Origin: Collodictyon triciliatum
Lineage: Eukaryota; CRuMs
Length of the DNA stretch: 34,395 nt
Assembly (NCBI GenBank): GCA_043381765.1
Contig: JBHJMP010000026.1
Span: 1-34,395 of the forward strand
Reading direction: 5' to 3'
The position numbers and the translations under genes are program-made. Shown piece after piece: positions 10,407 to 26,586 of the stretch (positions are counted from its first letter, which is position 1; each line of letters opens with the position of its first letter). The notes beneath the pieces were generated by a model. That model was not told where the DNA came from, did not search any database, and was given only the letters and a program-made list of their open reading frames with translations.

Positions 10407-12832
10407 CTAGAAAAGCGAGCCCAGCGGAGCCTGCTCTTTGGTGAAGGCCTCAAAGTACTGGAAGATGATGGTGACGGCGAGAAGAATACCCGTACCGGAG
10501 CCGATGGCACCTGAAGTTTCGCATATTAAAAGTGGGTGAGCATAGAGTAGACAGGCCATATGGCTTGAATTGTGAGGGGAGAGTTATCCGTCAGTCGTAA
10601 GAATTTATAATCAGGGAAACCAAATCATGGTAATTCTAGAGCTTATTCTTTAGACTCATCATTCAGAATGGGCCAGGAGGCGGAGAAGGGGCGGAGTGAG
10701 ACAAACCCATGAAGTCGGCAAAGACAGAGAGCGCTCCGATGCAGAGGCCTCCGAATGCAGCGGCGATGGGGATATAGCGGTCCAGCTCGTGCTGCAGGGA
10801 GGACGAGCGGAAGCCGGTGATGGTCATGTTCTGGTCGCGAAGCTGGCGGGCCACGTCGCGGGAGGAAGAGCCCGAGATTTCAATCCAGATCTTGGAAAAG
10901 AATGCGCAAGTGGTGAGGACAAAGGCGATGTAGAACAGAGTGTGGAACGGATCGTGGACGATGGCAGAGAAGCTCTGCGGAGGCGAGACATAGTAGGCGA
11001 GGCCTGAGATGGGATAGGACTGGCTGCCATTCTCGGATTCCTGTGTGTGAAGAATAGCAACGCTGAGTAACCACAGAGGCTAGCTAGAAAGGGAGTGACA
11101 CGCCTATGCACATGACAGTAGGATTGACACCTTCCAGACTCCGAGGATGCGGATGAGGAAGTTCTCGCTGAAGCGGCGGTAGAGGACTTGGGAGATGAAG
11201 TAGAGGTTGGAGACAAGGGCGGTCTGCAGGATAATGGGCATGTTGGACGTGTAGAAGAGCTTGATAGGGTAGGTACCAGCTGCTCCGCGTTGGCGTTCGT
11301 TCCTGATTGTTGGAGGGAGCTGAGTAACCAGGGGGTTTCGAATAGGGGAGGGAGCAAGAGGGAGGTGCTTGGGAGTGTCAACAAGTGTCTTACTCATATT
11401 TATTTATTCTATATACCTAGAATGAATAAATATCACTTACTTGACAGGGAGGTCGACACGGAAGCCTTGGAAGTAGATCACAACAACAAAGACAACAAGG
11501 GTCGCAAGCAGGTTGGTGATGTTGGGCAGGTTGCTGCGATAGAAGGCCTCGCGCAGGGCAGCGATCTTGTTGGGTTTCGTGATAAGAAGGTAGAACAGGG
11601 CAATGACTGCGCCTTCAAACTCGGTTCCTATTGGCATAGCGGCTTGTATTAGTGGTCCAGCGGGTTATTAGGCGTGACTGATAAAGGAGATGATATTGGG
11701 TGGGTGGGTGGCGTACCGCGGCCCATGTTGATCGTGGTGGGAGAGAAGGACTTCCAGAAGATATTCTCGCAGATGTTGGTGGCAATAAAGAGCGAGATTC
11801 CAGAGCCGAGACCGTAGCCCTTCTGGAGAAGCTCGTCCTACAGATGACAGGCCGGCAGTGAGCTGAGTACCAATTTGACAAAAGGGGGAGCGTGGAGGGT
11901 CAAAGTGGGGAAGAAGGGTGGGAAAGTAGCCGCAGGACGAAGGTGGCCAAGGAGAGGAGACCCACAAGGACAAGAACCACGAGGCCGGCAACGAAGAGCT
12001 GGATGATGATCAGGATGGCGTTTCCGGCGCCAAGGGTCTTGACGTCGCCGTACATGCCGGACATGACGTAGGCCACAGCCTCGCCGATAGTCACAATGAT
12101 ACCAAACACTGCGAATACAGGCTCGGGTCAGAGAAGGAAGACGAGGAAGCCAAGGAAGAGAAGGAGCGGGTTTGTGGACATTGTACAAGAGTGGAAGGTG
12201 CTTACGCTTCTGTGCGCCGTTGAAGAGGATGCGGTCCTCCTTCAGCCCGTGGTCGACGTCGATCAACTTGGCACCAGCAAGGAGCTGCATGATCATGCCG
12301 GACGTGACGATCGGGCTGTGGTCAGGGAGGATTCATAAGGCGGGGCTTGGAGGGAGGCGGCTTCGTTTGTCAAGGGGAGGAGCGAGAAGGATTGGAAAGG
12401 AAAGGAAGGGAAGGGAAGGAAAGGAAAGGAAAGGAAAGGAAAGGAGTGAGATAGCGTATGAAAGAGAGAGGAAATTGCAGGGACCTAATTCCGAGCTCCA
12501 TCAACGTGCCGCGGTTGGAGGCGAGGATGACGCGCAGCCAGTAGAAGGGATCGGAGCTCTTGGAGTTCTTGATGCCGTAGAGCGGGACCTGGCAGCTGAC
12601 CAGGAAGATGAAGAGGGTGGCGGCGGTCCACAGCATCTTCTCCCGGAAGGGGATGCGGCGCTCCGGCTGCTGGATCTCGGGCAGCAGGAACAGGAAGGGT
12701 CGCACGGTGTCCAGGAACCTCACTGCAGGAGGTGCAAGGGGTGTGAGCGAGGAATTGCTGCTGGGTATGGTTTGCAAGGTATGGTTTGCGAGGTACGGTA
12801 AGGTGTGGGGGTTGGCTGTGGTGGCGCTTACT
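10407..12832 (-). CDS. SEC61A: SEC61 alpha, translocon channel subunit
   Basis: Nine coding segments on the minus strand: 12832 (the A of ATG), 12722..12485, 12315..12206, 12108..11966, 11837..11717, 11627..11441, 11302..11131, 11040..10707, 10510..10407. Phases match at every junction and the product is 469 residues, close to the 476 of human SEC61A1. Hallmarks are near-identical to animal and yeast proteins: [81 protein letters not shown], and [20 protein letters not shown] at the C-terminus. It is the ten-helix membrane channel for co-translational protein entry into the ER. The best start is an ATG split by an intron (A|TG). If not used, the exon is open upstream to an ATG at 12988, which would add 52 Pro/Thr-rich residues unlike the family. 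The plus-strand open frames are shadows. Confidence 0.95.
12391..12446 (+). repeat. (GGAAA)n repeat in SEC61A intron
   Basis: Tandem GGAAA/GGGAA units occupy the intron between the first two full coding exons. On the coding strand this is a pyrimidine (CTTTC) run near the donor end. Confidence 0.85.
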
Positions 12833-13863
12833 CTTTTTCTGGCTGGAAGGTCGTGGCGTGGGTCGTTCGTCGGCGGCGTGTTTGTGAGTTGGGGTTAGAG
12901 TTGGAGTCGGAGTTAGTTTGGGTTTGAGTGCCAGTCGAAGCTGTTGGGGGAGGGTTGCGAGAGTGAAAGGCACTTTGGGGTTTTCCACAGCGCCACACGC
13001 TTTGCACAGGGGTGGTTTTGCTCTGTCTTGTGTTTTTGGTGCGGGATTCCTGCCCGCGGAGATGGGCGATAGGCTGATTCATGTTCGCGTGGCCTTTGGC
13101 GCAGCGGTCTGTCTGCTTGAAGCCACCATCGCAGGGCTGTGTGCTTCTGTTTCACTGAATGTTCGGCCGGGCTGGCTGGGACATATTCTGGACGTATATA
13201 TGTGCGGGCGCAAGACATAGGTTAACTTCTTTACGGTGCGGTGCTTCTTTTGTTTTAAATAGGGATTGCCGTGTTTTTCGAATTCATCATCGTGGTGTTG
13301 GTACTTATGAGATATTTCTGTGCAGAGAATAATCTAATTACAGATAGATATAGTGTATGTTCAAATGAATAGATCTTTTTGGAAAATTTCCCGAATTATG
13401 AATGGTTCTTTGAGAGGAATTAACCACAAATTATTGAATGGGAATAAAATAATTCCCATAATCAAACTAAACCACTCATGGGTTTGATGTCTACAAATTC
13501 ACGGTGGGTCTTATTGTGGAATGGTATCTTTCTCTGATTATATCTTTATACAGTATATTATTCGGATAAAATAAGAAAGTACATAAATGGTTATTTTACT
13601 GTGCACAAATGTGTTTGTCCTTATATGTAAGTATTCGCTATATTTTATCGTTAGACTAAAAAAAATTGATTACTTTTGTTTTCGAAAGGCGAGGGATTTG
13701 CAGCACATGACTTCGAGATATACGAGGCCCTTGAAAAACCTCGCACCGCATAAAACACAAGCTGGAGCGTTCCTACTTCACACAAGATGCTCATAGAGTC
13801 TCACTTTGTATTATAAGGGTAGAACATTTCCCTAATAGTTTATTAATGGCCCAGTGTGATACG
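12833..13863. other. Divergent promoter region SEC61A / CEP95
   Basis: About 1 kb between divergent genes. The left 370 bases are GC-rich and hold the 5' leader of SEC61A on the minus strand (open but low-complexity Pro/Thr frames). The rest is AT-rich apart from a GC-richer patch at 13686-13800 that probably belongs to the CEP95 leader. No RNA gene was seen. Confidence 0.55.
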
Positions 13864-16800
13864 ATGGACGCCTCGTCAAAGGTCACCAGCAAGGCCCTTG
13901 ACGATCTAGGTATGGATCATGACCTTGATGTTGGTATAATAGCTTGGGTCCAAGAAATATATACTGTTGATCTCGAATCATTCTTTATCTACGCTGAGTC
14001 TTAATGGGACAATTAGAATAAGAATATTTTGGGAGGTATTTTTCTTTTGGAAGTTCTAAGATAAAGGTATTATATGTATAGTTTATTTGTCGAAAGTAAA
14101 CCATATTCTGAGCCTGTGTGGTGTGGACGTCAGTGTTCGCGCTCGGAAGGAATGCACGCCATCCATGTTTATTGTCATGTTTGAGAAACTGTTGTATATT
14201 CATTTGAGAGGTGTGTATCTGCACAGCATCCCTATTTCCAATTATTTTGTGCCCATTCATCCATTTGATCACAATGTATATAAAGTGTTCTGAATCATTT
14301 GAATGCTAGATATTGAGCGAAATCCTTCCACCTTTGCTGACCACATTCGAAACATGGAAGTTCTCATCGAGGCGTTGTCAAAGGATATCCTCAGGGTCCT
14401 TTTTTTTTTTTCACTGTATTTTATGTAGCCATAAAGTGCGTAATTTGTTATTTTTTTATTTTTTTGCTCTTTGTTTTGATTCAAAGATAAGGAGCGTAAT
14501 TTCAGTGATATTCTAAACGTATAACAGACGGACTTGAGTCACATCACTCCAAGAGACGTTGCCGAGTTGAAGTGGGAATCCATTGCGGATATGATTGAAT
14601 TGTTTTATGAACTCTGTGAAATCATTCGATCCCAGCGAGCATTCGCCCAGCAACATGTTAGTATTGTTAATTTACCAAATCATGTTTTGGTGTGAAATGC
14701 TTTGTGAAGGCTTTAGTCATGATCTCGTCTTGCAAATCCACACTCAGCGCGTCTTACCATTTCCTCTGACAAGAAAACAAATAAAAATCGGTTGATATCG
14801 AACTAGGCTGCAGAACTCGTGAATGCTGGAATGGAAAATTATCCTCAAGTCATCGAAAGGCAGAAATCGAGGATAAAGGCATCGACAATAGCCAAGGATT
14901 ATCAGCAACTACATGCTGAAAATGAAAGTATCTTTTGTAGTCAAATATGTTTTGAAGAACATTCAGATTTTTACATCGTTAATCCATCAAAAGGTAGATA
15001 TTTGCGTAATATTGCTCACGAGATTCATGAATTATAGATATTCGTATACAAAATGAAATTGCCGATTTCCAAGCAGAAATAGACATGACGCGAAACAAGG
15101 TCGTTACTACTGCTCCCGAGATTTCTGAACATGATGCAAGTGAGCAGCTGACCAGTTCGGTATGTCTTGTCTTATATGAATAACTTCTCAAAGAACACGC
15201 CCGATGAAACATACATGCATGACAAATTTTGCATTCGATAGTCTATCTTTCCAAAGCCCACTTTAATTGATGGAAAATACCCGTCTGATTCTTTTAGTCT
15301 TCCCAAGCACCTACTCCTGGCCCCGTCTCCGCGTCGACATCTGTTTCTGCCCCAAGTCGCCGATCATCCTCTGCTCCCAAACAGACAAAAACTGTATCGA
15401 CCCAGGCACCAAAACCAGCTTTGAAGTCTCCCATTGCTTCCCTCCAACCATCGAGAACGTCTGTTAACAAACGTGCATGCAATCTACCCGATCAAAAGAC
15501 AAAGACTAGACCAGGGAGGTTGGCCTCTTCTACAAAAGCGAGAAAATCTCATGTTCCTCCGTCTCCCCCGAGTTTCGAGGAACTTGCTCAGCGCCTTGGG
15601 CAAAACGTAGTAGTAATTATTCGAGGATAATGATACATTCTTTAAATTCATGAAATATGAATCAGTAACTTTTAGTATATGTTGAAGTCTTAATGTATCG
15701 TATTACAAATAGATTGGCCCAAACGATGCTGATAATGAAATATTTGACCGTGAGAACCAAATTTTGAGTGGTTATTCTCGTTTTCTGGAATCCACTAGGC
15801 GAGTTACAGACCCATTTATTTATCCCGCTGAAGAAAGGGACAAAGTTAGCAACATGAGACTATCTGAAAAGGACGCTGCATTGAGACATGAAAAGCATAT
15901 ACAAGCCAAGGACTTTGCTGAAAAGAGAGGAAATCGTAACTACATGGAGGAAGGCCATACTTTCTGGAAAGCTGTGGAGACTCACTCGGATATGAGAACA
16001 GCCAAACTCGGAGAGATTTTTGAAGTTGTTCCACCAAAAGAATCTCAAGCAGGACGTTCATCCCGTACAATTGCAGACGATGGACATGTTCCTGAATTCT
16101 CTGTTGATAGCGGAAAGAAACCAAATTCATTCGTCTTCTCGGACGCTCATTTGGAAGATGGCAGACATCAGAAAGCTTTAGAGTCAAATCCTGTCATTCG
16201 TGATGTCCTCAAATCAAAAGACCCTAAGACCCCTACCTCCAGTCGCACCAATCATCCACATCAAAACCATCAGTCACAACCAATGTTGACACCAGAGCAG
16301 AGGCACGAAAGACTTTACCAAGAACTCATCGATATGAATTCAGGGTTCGTCCCCACAATACCGCCACCAGTGCCTTCCAAAAACATTGGGATAAAATCAC
16401 ATCGCACCATAACAAATGCCCCAAATAGAGCAGTTGCATGGGATGACCAACAAGATGAAGCGCGCCTGCGGACTTCCTTGAGGAATGAGCAAGAGTTCAG
16501 GAGAACCCGCCTTATGACGGAAGAATCTGACAACCCTGACTTTGCCTCCGAATCTACCACCCTAGCACCAGACGATTCTGACGTTCAAGCAACTCCCACG
16601 AGGAGGGTTGACCAGCGGATTTCCCTGACGGAGCCACGTCGGGCTTCAGACAAGAAACTGCCTACCGATTCCAGGAAATGTCACTCACCTGATTTGATAA
16701 GGCAAATAGGCGAATTAAGACAGCAGCTTGGCCTTCGTGAGCAAGAAATTCTTGCTGCTCAGTCGAATCCGAACCGACAGTGCGTCGCAGAAAGTGGAAA

Positions 16801-18492
16801 TCAACGAGGGCGCTCCTCGTCAGTCCCTGGAGGTCGTGGCTCTTACATGTCTCATACACACGCTTCTGTCAGCAAAAATGCAGTGAGTTGTTCTTACAGG
16901 ACCTTGAAGCTAATCTTTGTGTCGTCAATGCTAACATTATTATTTATTCAAGTATGACAATGGATAACTCAACTTGTCGCCTAGTTTGTCCACGAAGGTG
17001 CACATAGGCAAAGGCTTCTGTATCATACGATTGCTGATGATATAGCTCGTGCAAAGTGGAAAGTATGCTCCTCATTTGAGTGTTGATTTTCCTGTTCACA
17101 TACATAAGTTTTGTCAGTTTCTTTGTACATATTGTCTGGATCGGGTGTGCTTTACATTAGATTTATTGACAATGTGACCTCCTCCATAATTAAATAGGAC
17201 AAATAGACAAAAGTGTAATCATTTTTTTAAAAATTAGAAACATGTATCTCTCTAAATCTTTTAGAAACAACAACAAGCAAAGCTCAAGATGAAGTACCAG
17301 CTTTCCTCAGCCGCTCACGCGGAAAGGCAACTTAAGGTTTTTTTTTTATTGTATTACCATAGTGATATCTCCTTGGCCAATATATGTTCGTATATTTTTT
17401 CTTTTCTTTTTTTTTCTATGATGGAATTATAAATGACGGAAAAAAATACGGTAACCAAAATCCACAGGTTCATATGCAGCAGTATAAAGAAAAGGAAATG
17501 TTTGAAGCCAGGTCTACGGAATTGCGACGGAGATCTGAGCAGGAAAATTTATACAAGACCATGTTTGTATTTGATTCTCTTTTTTTCCGTTATTTTCTCC
17601 AAGAATTACGTTGATTTAATCTTACTCGATACTTTTCTACGTATTTCATTTTCGTAAATTGAGTTCTGTCTAGCTTAATTTATACACTGAAGTTAAAAGA
17701 AAACCCCCTTGTATGTACTAGGTTTGAACAGCTAAGGAAACTTCAGAAAGGACAGTTACTGGAAGAAAAGTCACGGATGAAAGAGGAACTGCAACAACTG
17801 GCCAAAGAACGCCGAGTAAGGCAGGAGGCAATTGACCATTAGTAAGCTTCATACCTTTTTCTTTTTCTTTTTCTTTTTCTTTTTCTTTTTCTTTTTCTTT
17901 TTCTTTTTCTTTTTCTTTTTCTTTTTCTTTTTCTTTTTCTTTTTCTTTTTCTTTTTTGTTTGTTTTAGTTTTTGGTTTCCTATGTTCATAGGCAAGATAA
18001 GTCCAAAATGTCTGGAGTGATTGTACGTTTGGTTTAGATGTTATTGTTCCATTCCATCATTTTCAGTCAGCAAGCTTGGCATAAACTGAGCTCATATGTT
18101 CATATGTATCGCAGCTATCAAACTCAGTACGAAATGATGAAAGAGCTCGCAGACGATACACGCCGAGAGAGAACGGTAGCTGAACAAGCCAATAAAAAGG
18201 TAAAGATTTACATTTCCCTAATAAGAAAATGTTAGTAATAACATTCAGACGAACCCCATAAATCTTTCTTCGGTATACTGGCTAAGTGTACCTTGATGTT
18301 GAAAAACATAATCGCCGGGAATGGGAAAAATAACCATTTTGTGCAAAGGCTATTAGGTCACTTGAACGGGAGATGAAGGAGAAGATGCAGTTTGAGCTCG
18401 AGCGTCTCAAAGAGTACCTCAAGTGTGAGGAGGAAATGCACTACTTCCGAGTGATGGACCCTTCTCGTCTGGTGGAGAGCGTTGTTCAGTGA
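13864..18492 (+). CDS. CEP95: CEP95-like centrosomal/basal-body protein, 14 exons
   Basis: Model: join(13864..13909, 14097..14210, 14310..14395, 14528..14656, 14807..14927, 15038..15159, 15298..15606, 15713..16882, 16985..17062, 17265..17336, 17468..17562, 17722..17841, 18067..18199, 18349..18492). Every junction keeps phase; 912 residues (human CEP95 is about 820). The first 125 residues match the CEP95 calponin-homology-like head segment by segment: NHILSLCGVDV, PSMFIVMFEKLLY, HIRNMEVLIEALSKDIL, DLSHITPRDV, ESIADMIELFYEL. A Ser/Pro/Lys-rich disordered middle follows. From about residue 700 to the end is coiled coil (EQLRKLQKGQLLEEK, RSLEREMKEKMQFELERLKE) closing with EEEMHYFRVMDPSRL, equivalent to the animal C-terminus. 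The family localises to centrosomes and basal bodies; its biochemical role is poorly known. An alternative would be another CH-coiled-coil centriolar protein, but the LSHIT block favours CEP95. Confidence 0.82.
17856..17957 (+). repeat. (TTTTTC)n microsatellite in CEP95 intron 12
   Basis: About 17 near-perfect TTTTTC units lie between the donor at 17842 and the acceptor at 18066. Being pyrimidine-rich on the sense strand it is compatible with splicing. Confidence 0.95.
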
Positions 18493-18557
18493 CCGAAACA
18501 CAGACTTGAGAACATGCTAAGAGAATGGAAGATAGTATATCCATCACCTTTTCCAAC

Positions 18558-18616
18558 AGCATAAGAAAACATTTTTTTTTTCCTTTATTCGATTCAAAGT
18601 AGCATAAGAAAACATT
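18558..18616 (-). mobile_element. Short retroposed fragment with 16-bp target-site duplication
   Basis: AGCATAAGAAAACATT occurs at 18558-18573 and again at 18601-18616, flanking a 27-base insert. Read on the minus strand the insert is ACTTTGAATCGAATAAAGG followed by an A tail. It contains AATAAA and ends in poly-A, the form of an extremely 5'-truncated LINE-type retroposition. Related inserts lie at about 26177-26214 and 31023-31052. Confidence 0.8.
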
Positions 18617-19305
18617 AATCAAACATAGTGCCCTTATCTTGCACATATCGTTTCCCTGGCCTCTGGACAACTGCATCATTTTTTCTCTCCCTGTCAGCTC
18701 CAAACATGTCCGCACTGTATTTGGGTCTCGTTTATGCTTTTCTCTTAGTTTCTCGCTCTGCTCCACACTTTTCTTTTATTTTAAAATTCTTTTTTCTTGG
18801 ATAGCCTGCTTAGTCCAGAGCTCCCAATCCTTTTAATAAATCATTTGGATGGTGATTGATGTAATACCGACAACCAACTCAGCCAAGTAACTCCACTTTC
18901 GTGGCCATCCCTAAAAATCCATTATGGGATATTGGTTAACCTCTAATAGAAAAACTTATTTTACACCTTGCAATTTTATCTATTTTATAAATTTCCGTAT
19001 CGAGCTTGTCATTTGCTGATTTGTTTGTCCATGCACGCTTCCTTAGATTATAAATAACCCACCAATTGTATTCGGGTCGTTTACAATTTGGGCGGTATTA
19101 ATGGCCATAATGGAAAGCAGGATTAACCCAACATCTCCTACTTTCTTTTTTATCTAATCCAACATACATACGATTGCGCCAGAGCCCACCAGAGTCCTAA
19201 AGAAAGCGAGTATCTTGAGGTTTCAAGTAGACCCAAACCCAACGCTCGCCTGCTTCTTGGCTACTACATTACCGTCGATTATTCTTACTACTTGCTGCCA
19301 TACAG
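18617..19305. other. Intergenic, CEP95 3' side and catalase promoter
   Basis: AT-rich, with no open frame of interest on either strand and no recognisable RNA gene. The pyrimidine-rich segment before the catalase ATG ends in TGCCATACAG, which could be an acceptor for a non-coding first exon. Confidence 0.5.
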
Positions 19306-21031
19306 ATGTCCCAATTGACTTCATCGAGCGGAAATCCCGTCCCAGACAACCAGAACACAATGAGTGCAGGACAGGATGGCCCCCTTCTTCTTCAAGATGT
19401 CTTTTTCTTGGACAAGATGGCCCATTTCGACCGCGAGCGTATACCCGAACGGGTTGTACACGCAAAAGGTTCAGCTATGTCATGTGCTTTGATGTTGGTA
19501 ATAAGTTGCCGATTGGTGAATCAGAGGTTAAGAGCATCATGATGTATATAAACTCAAGGCACACGTTATCTATTTAAGGGACAGGTGCACATGGGTACTT
19601 TGAGGTTACGCACGACGTCACAAAGTTCACAAAAGCAAAGTTCTTGGACGGAATTGGAAAAAGAACCCCAATCCTAGCACGGTTTTCGACAGTAGGGGGT
19701 GAAAAGGGCTCTGCCGATTCTGCTCGTGACCCGCGAGGATTTGCTGTACGGTATTACACAGAGGAAGGAAACTACGACATGGTGGGGAATAACACACCTG
19801 TATTCTTCATTCGAGACCCAAACAAGGTGATAAGACAACACATTTGATATTACCATGTTCTATATGTATATGTGTTTCTAGACCAAGTGCCTATGTAAAC
19901 TCTGCCTTACCGCATCGACAAGCTATTTTATGTCTGATAGATATTGTTGCTCAGTTCCCAGACTTTATCCACACTCAAAAGAGACACCCGCAATCAAATC
20001 TCAAAGACCCAAACATGTTTTGGGATTTCCTTTCTCTCTCTCCCGAATCCGTCCACCAAGTCACTATCCTATTTTCTGACCGCGGGACACCTGCCTCCTT
20101 CCGTCATATGCACGGGTTCTCGGGACACAGCTTCAAGCTGGTTAACAAAGAGGGCGAGTACTTTTACTGCAAGTTCCACTACCTTACCGAGAGCGGCATC
20201 CAGAATCTAACCGACCAAGAGGCTGTGCGTCTTGCTGGGGAAGACCCCGACCACGCCACCCGGGACCTATTCGAGCATCTGGCTGCTGGCGGTGTGGCAT
20301 CGTGGAGCGTGTCCATGCAAGTGATGCCAATCAACGAGGCTGCCTCCTACAAGTGGGATGTGCTGGACGTTACAAAGGTCTGGCCCCATGCGGACTGCCC
20401 ATTAATCCCCATCGGCCGCATGGTGCTGGACCGCAACCCAGAAAACCACTTTGCTGAGATAGAACAGGTAGCTTTTTCCCCTGGGAATCTAGTCCCTGGT
20501 ATCGAGCCGTCGGAAGATAAGATGCTGCAAGGGCGGCTCTTTTCATACCCAGATACACAGCGCCACCGCTTGGGAACCAACTTCATGCAAATCCCAGTCA
20601 ACTGCCCATACCAAACTATTGTTCGCAACGGCCAGCGAGACGGACTTATGTGCGTCAATGGCAACCAACCTCACATCCCACACTACGAACCCAATTCCCT
20701 TGACGCACTTAAGGACAACAAAGCCCACTCGTGGCACCAGGCGCCAGTCCGAGGGTGTGTTGTGCAAGTCCCGCGTAACCACGCCAATTCGGACTATGAG
20801 CAGGCAGGCAACCTATATCGCCTCATGAACAGCGAGGAGAGAAGCAGGCTCGTTGCCAACATCTCCACACACTTGAAGGGTGCGCGCAAGGAGATTCAGC
20901 ACCGCCAAGTTGCCCTATTTTCCCTCGCTGACCCAGCGTATGGAGCTGGCGTGGCTGCTGGTCTGGGCTTGCAAACCGAAGACATCCCGCTTGAGAATGA
21001 TAAGGTGGCTGCTGCTTCATCATCACAATAA
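19306..21031 (+). CDS. CAT: Catalase, haem-containing small-subunit type
   Basis: Model: join(19306..19468, 19585..19826, 19955..21031), 493 residues, the normal length of a small-subunit catalase. It disproportionates hydrogen peroxide. The active-site His lies in ERVVHAKG (residue 52) and the catalytic Asn in [14 protein letters not shown] (about 123-124). The proximal haem Tyr lies in [14 protein letters not shown] (about 333). The family signature [12 protein letters not shown] opens exon 3. The start is the ATG at the head of [17 protein letters not shown] 18 residues on is an alternative. The C-terminus, AASSSQ, is not a classical peroxisomal SKL-type signal, so targeting would need a variant signal or the enzyme is cytosolic. 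It converges with the GH9 gene, the two stop codons lying 125 bases apart. Confidence 0.95.
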
Positions 21032-21156
21032 ATCCCTTTGTGGTTGTGCTATGTTGTGTGCTGCTTAGGCAATCATTGTGCCGGGTGGGCTGACAGGCAC
21101 CAGCTTTTATTCATTCATGCTGGACACTCGTGCATTTGGCAAGGGCTGCACGTTGT

Positions 21157-25102
<3,946 letters not shown>

Positions 25103-26166
25103 CGAAGCTGTGGGACACATGAATGGTCGCAGAAGTTGAACAAAAAGTGAGCACCCAAGAAAAATGAACAGAGAAAATAAAAAGAAAATAGGCTAGAGAG
25201 GAGCTGAAGAGAAGAGGAGGAGGAAGAGGAGGGAGAAGGTCACGATCAAGGCAGAGGATGCCATCCTCGAAGGAAGCATGAGAACATTTTGGAGTCATGT
25301 TTTTTTTGGAGAAGCAGCGTTTTCTTGCTGTCACTGGTGAGATTATGAGCCCATATAAGTGTGATTCCCATGCGTAGGTTTCGCAGCTGCGTCATCAACT
25401 ATGCTTTCGTAGTCATTGCGGAGTTGATGGTAGCCGGTTGTGTGTGCGACACACGATTCTCCCTGTCGCGGTCGCATTGTGCGCCTTACTTTCGCCTTGA
25501 GGCCGTTTGATGCGTCGTTTGCAGGAACGAGGAAAGCAGGGGCTGCCAGGGACTGGCGGGTGAACCCAGACGCTTTATATCCTGTGACCTCTGTCTCGAA
25601 AAGTGCGACTTATTATATACACATTTTCTTTTTTGCCCCGGGCAATTGTCACCGCGAGAATACGATTTATATACCTAGTGTCCCTTGTGTGGGCAAATAT
25701 TTAACTGCAATGTGTGTTGGGTGAAGTGGCAGAGTGCGAGGTGGATGGAATTTGAATTATTGAGGCGGCCGGCGGGGACAGAATGATAGCAGCCCGTGGC
25801 GGAGGGCAAGTAGTTTGGACACGAGCGGAACGAGTTGCGGTGACAGCTAATTTGTGTGTTTCTACTTTGGGAGAAAGGGCGTCTTTAGGAATCGCTTGTG
25901 GGTTTCAATGTCGACATGACGGTCTTTTATCCTAAAGTGGAAAATATTATGATATCGTTTACTTCGTGCATAGGATATAACTCTGGGCGTACCGGCAATA
26001 TCAATTTACACTTTTTGTATGATTATACGTTTCAATTTTGGGTGAATGTAATTATCCGAGATTGATCTATTCGTTTAAATTGCCATGTGACTAAATGTGG
26101 TGATCACACCGAGAGAAACAGACTTTAGAGGAACAATAAGAAAACACAGTATGAATAAGAAAAAGT
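25103..26166. other. Upstream region of the GH9 gene, no gene recognised
   Basis: The first 250 bases (seen from the minus strand) are the probable GH9 leader, with A/G-rich runs on the plus strand. The remainder is moderately GC. The open frames here are short, with no conserved motif, no splice pattern and no tRNA-like structure that I could find. Confidence 0.5.
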
Positions 26167-26224
26167 CTCCTTTGCTCCTCGCTGCACATTGAATCGAATA
26201 AAGGAAAAAAAAAACTCCTTCGCT
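26167..26224 (+). mobile_element. Second retroposed 3' end (GAATCGAATAAAGG plus A tail)
   Basis: The insert ends ATTGAATCGAATAAAGG and about ten A. Its flanks are CTCCTTTGCT (26167-26176) and CTCCTTCGCT (26215-26224), a 9/10 match that may be an aged target-site duplication. The core is shared with 18574-18600 (opposite strand), 31023-31052 and, with two changes, 26632-26655. Confidence 0.6.
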
Positions 26225-26277
26225 GAGAAACAATAAACACTGGGAGAGAAAAAGGACACATTCTCCAGAAAATAATA

Positions 26278-26586
26278 TTATTGCACTGGCGTTCTTTCCT
26301 TTTCCCAACTCGCTGCATTCTGAAGCCGAAAAAAAAAAAAAAGTAAGCAAGGAAGGAAGCGGTCGAAAAGAGGGATCCCGAGAAGGACGAGACTGCCCAC
26401 CAGGAGACCGGCTCCACAACCCTGTCCCATGGAACGCCTACTGATCGTACGCATAACCGAGAAGGCCGATGCAGCCGACCCAGAGAGCGAAAAGGTCACT
26501 TGACCACATCCCTTGCAACACAGGTTATGCACCGAGATGCATCGACGATCAAGACGCCAGCTGCCACAGACCCGTGAGTACAACAA
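26278..26586 (-). other. GC-rich orphan patch, coding status unclear
   Basis: A GC-rich island in otherwise AT-rich DNA. The minus strand is open for 102 codons with a hydrophobic segment (GLLVGSLVLLGIPLF) running into poly-Phe from a poly-T. Another minus frame encodes ATG-initiated SSDLFALWVGCIGLLGYAYD ending in a stop. Neither matches a family I recognise. It may be a decayed gene exon, a small membrane protein, or part of the neighbouring mobile DNA. Confidence 0.2.

Noticed and set aside
10824-11384. Minus-strand 186-codon frame across SEC61A
   Set aside because: Runs through an intron and in the wrong frame relative to the conserved SEC61A exons.
14928-15037. CEP95 intron 5 donor GTATCTTTT considered as a second U12 intron
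   Set aside because: The donor is one base off the U12 consensus, but no TTCCTTAAC-like branch site lies near the acceptor, so an ordinary U2 intron is more likely.
17832-18020. Poly-Phe open frame
   Set aside because: Translation of a TTTTTC microsatellite within a CEP95 intron.
26523-26575. Short plus-strand segment reading VMHRDASTIKTPAATDP between an AG and a GTGAGT
   Set aside because: The HRD triplet recalls a kinase catalytic loop, but no following N or DFG motif and no flanking kinase exons exist.
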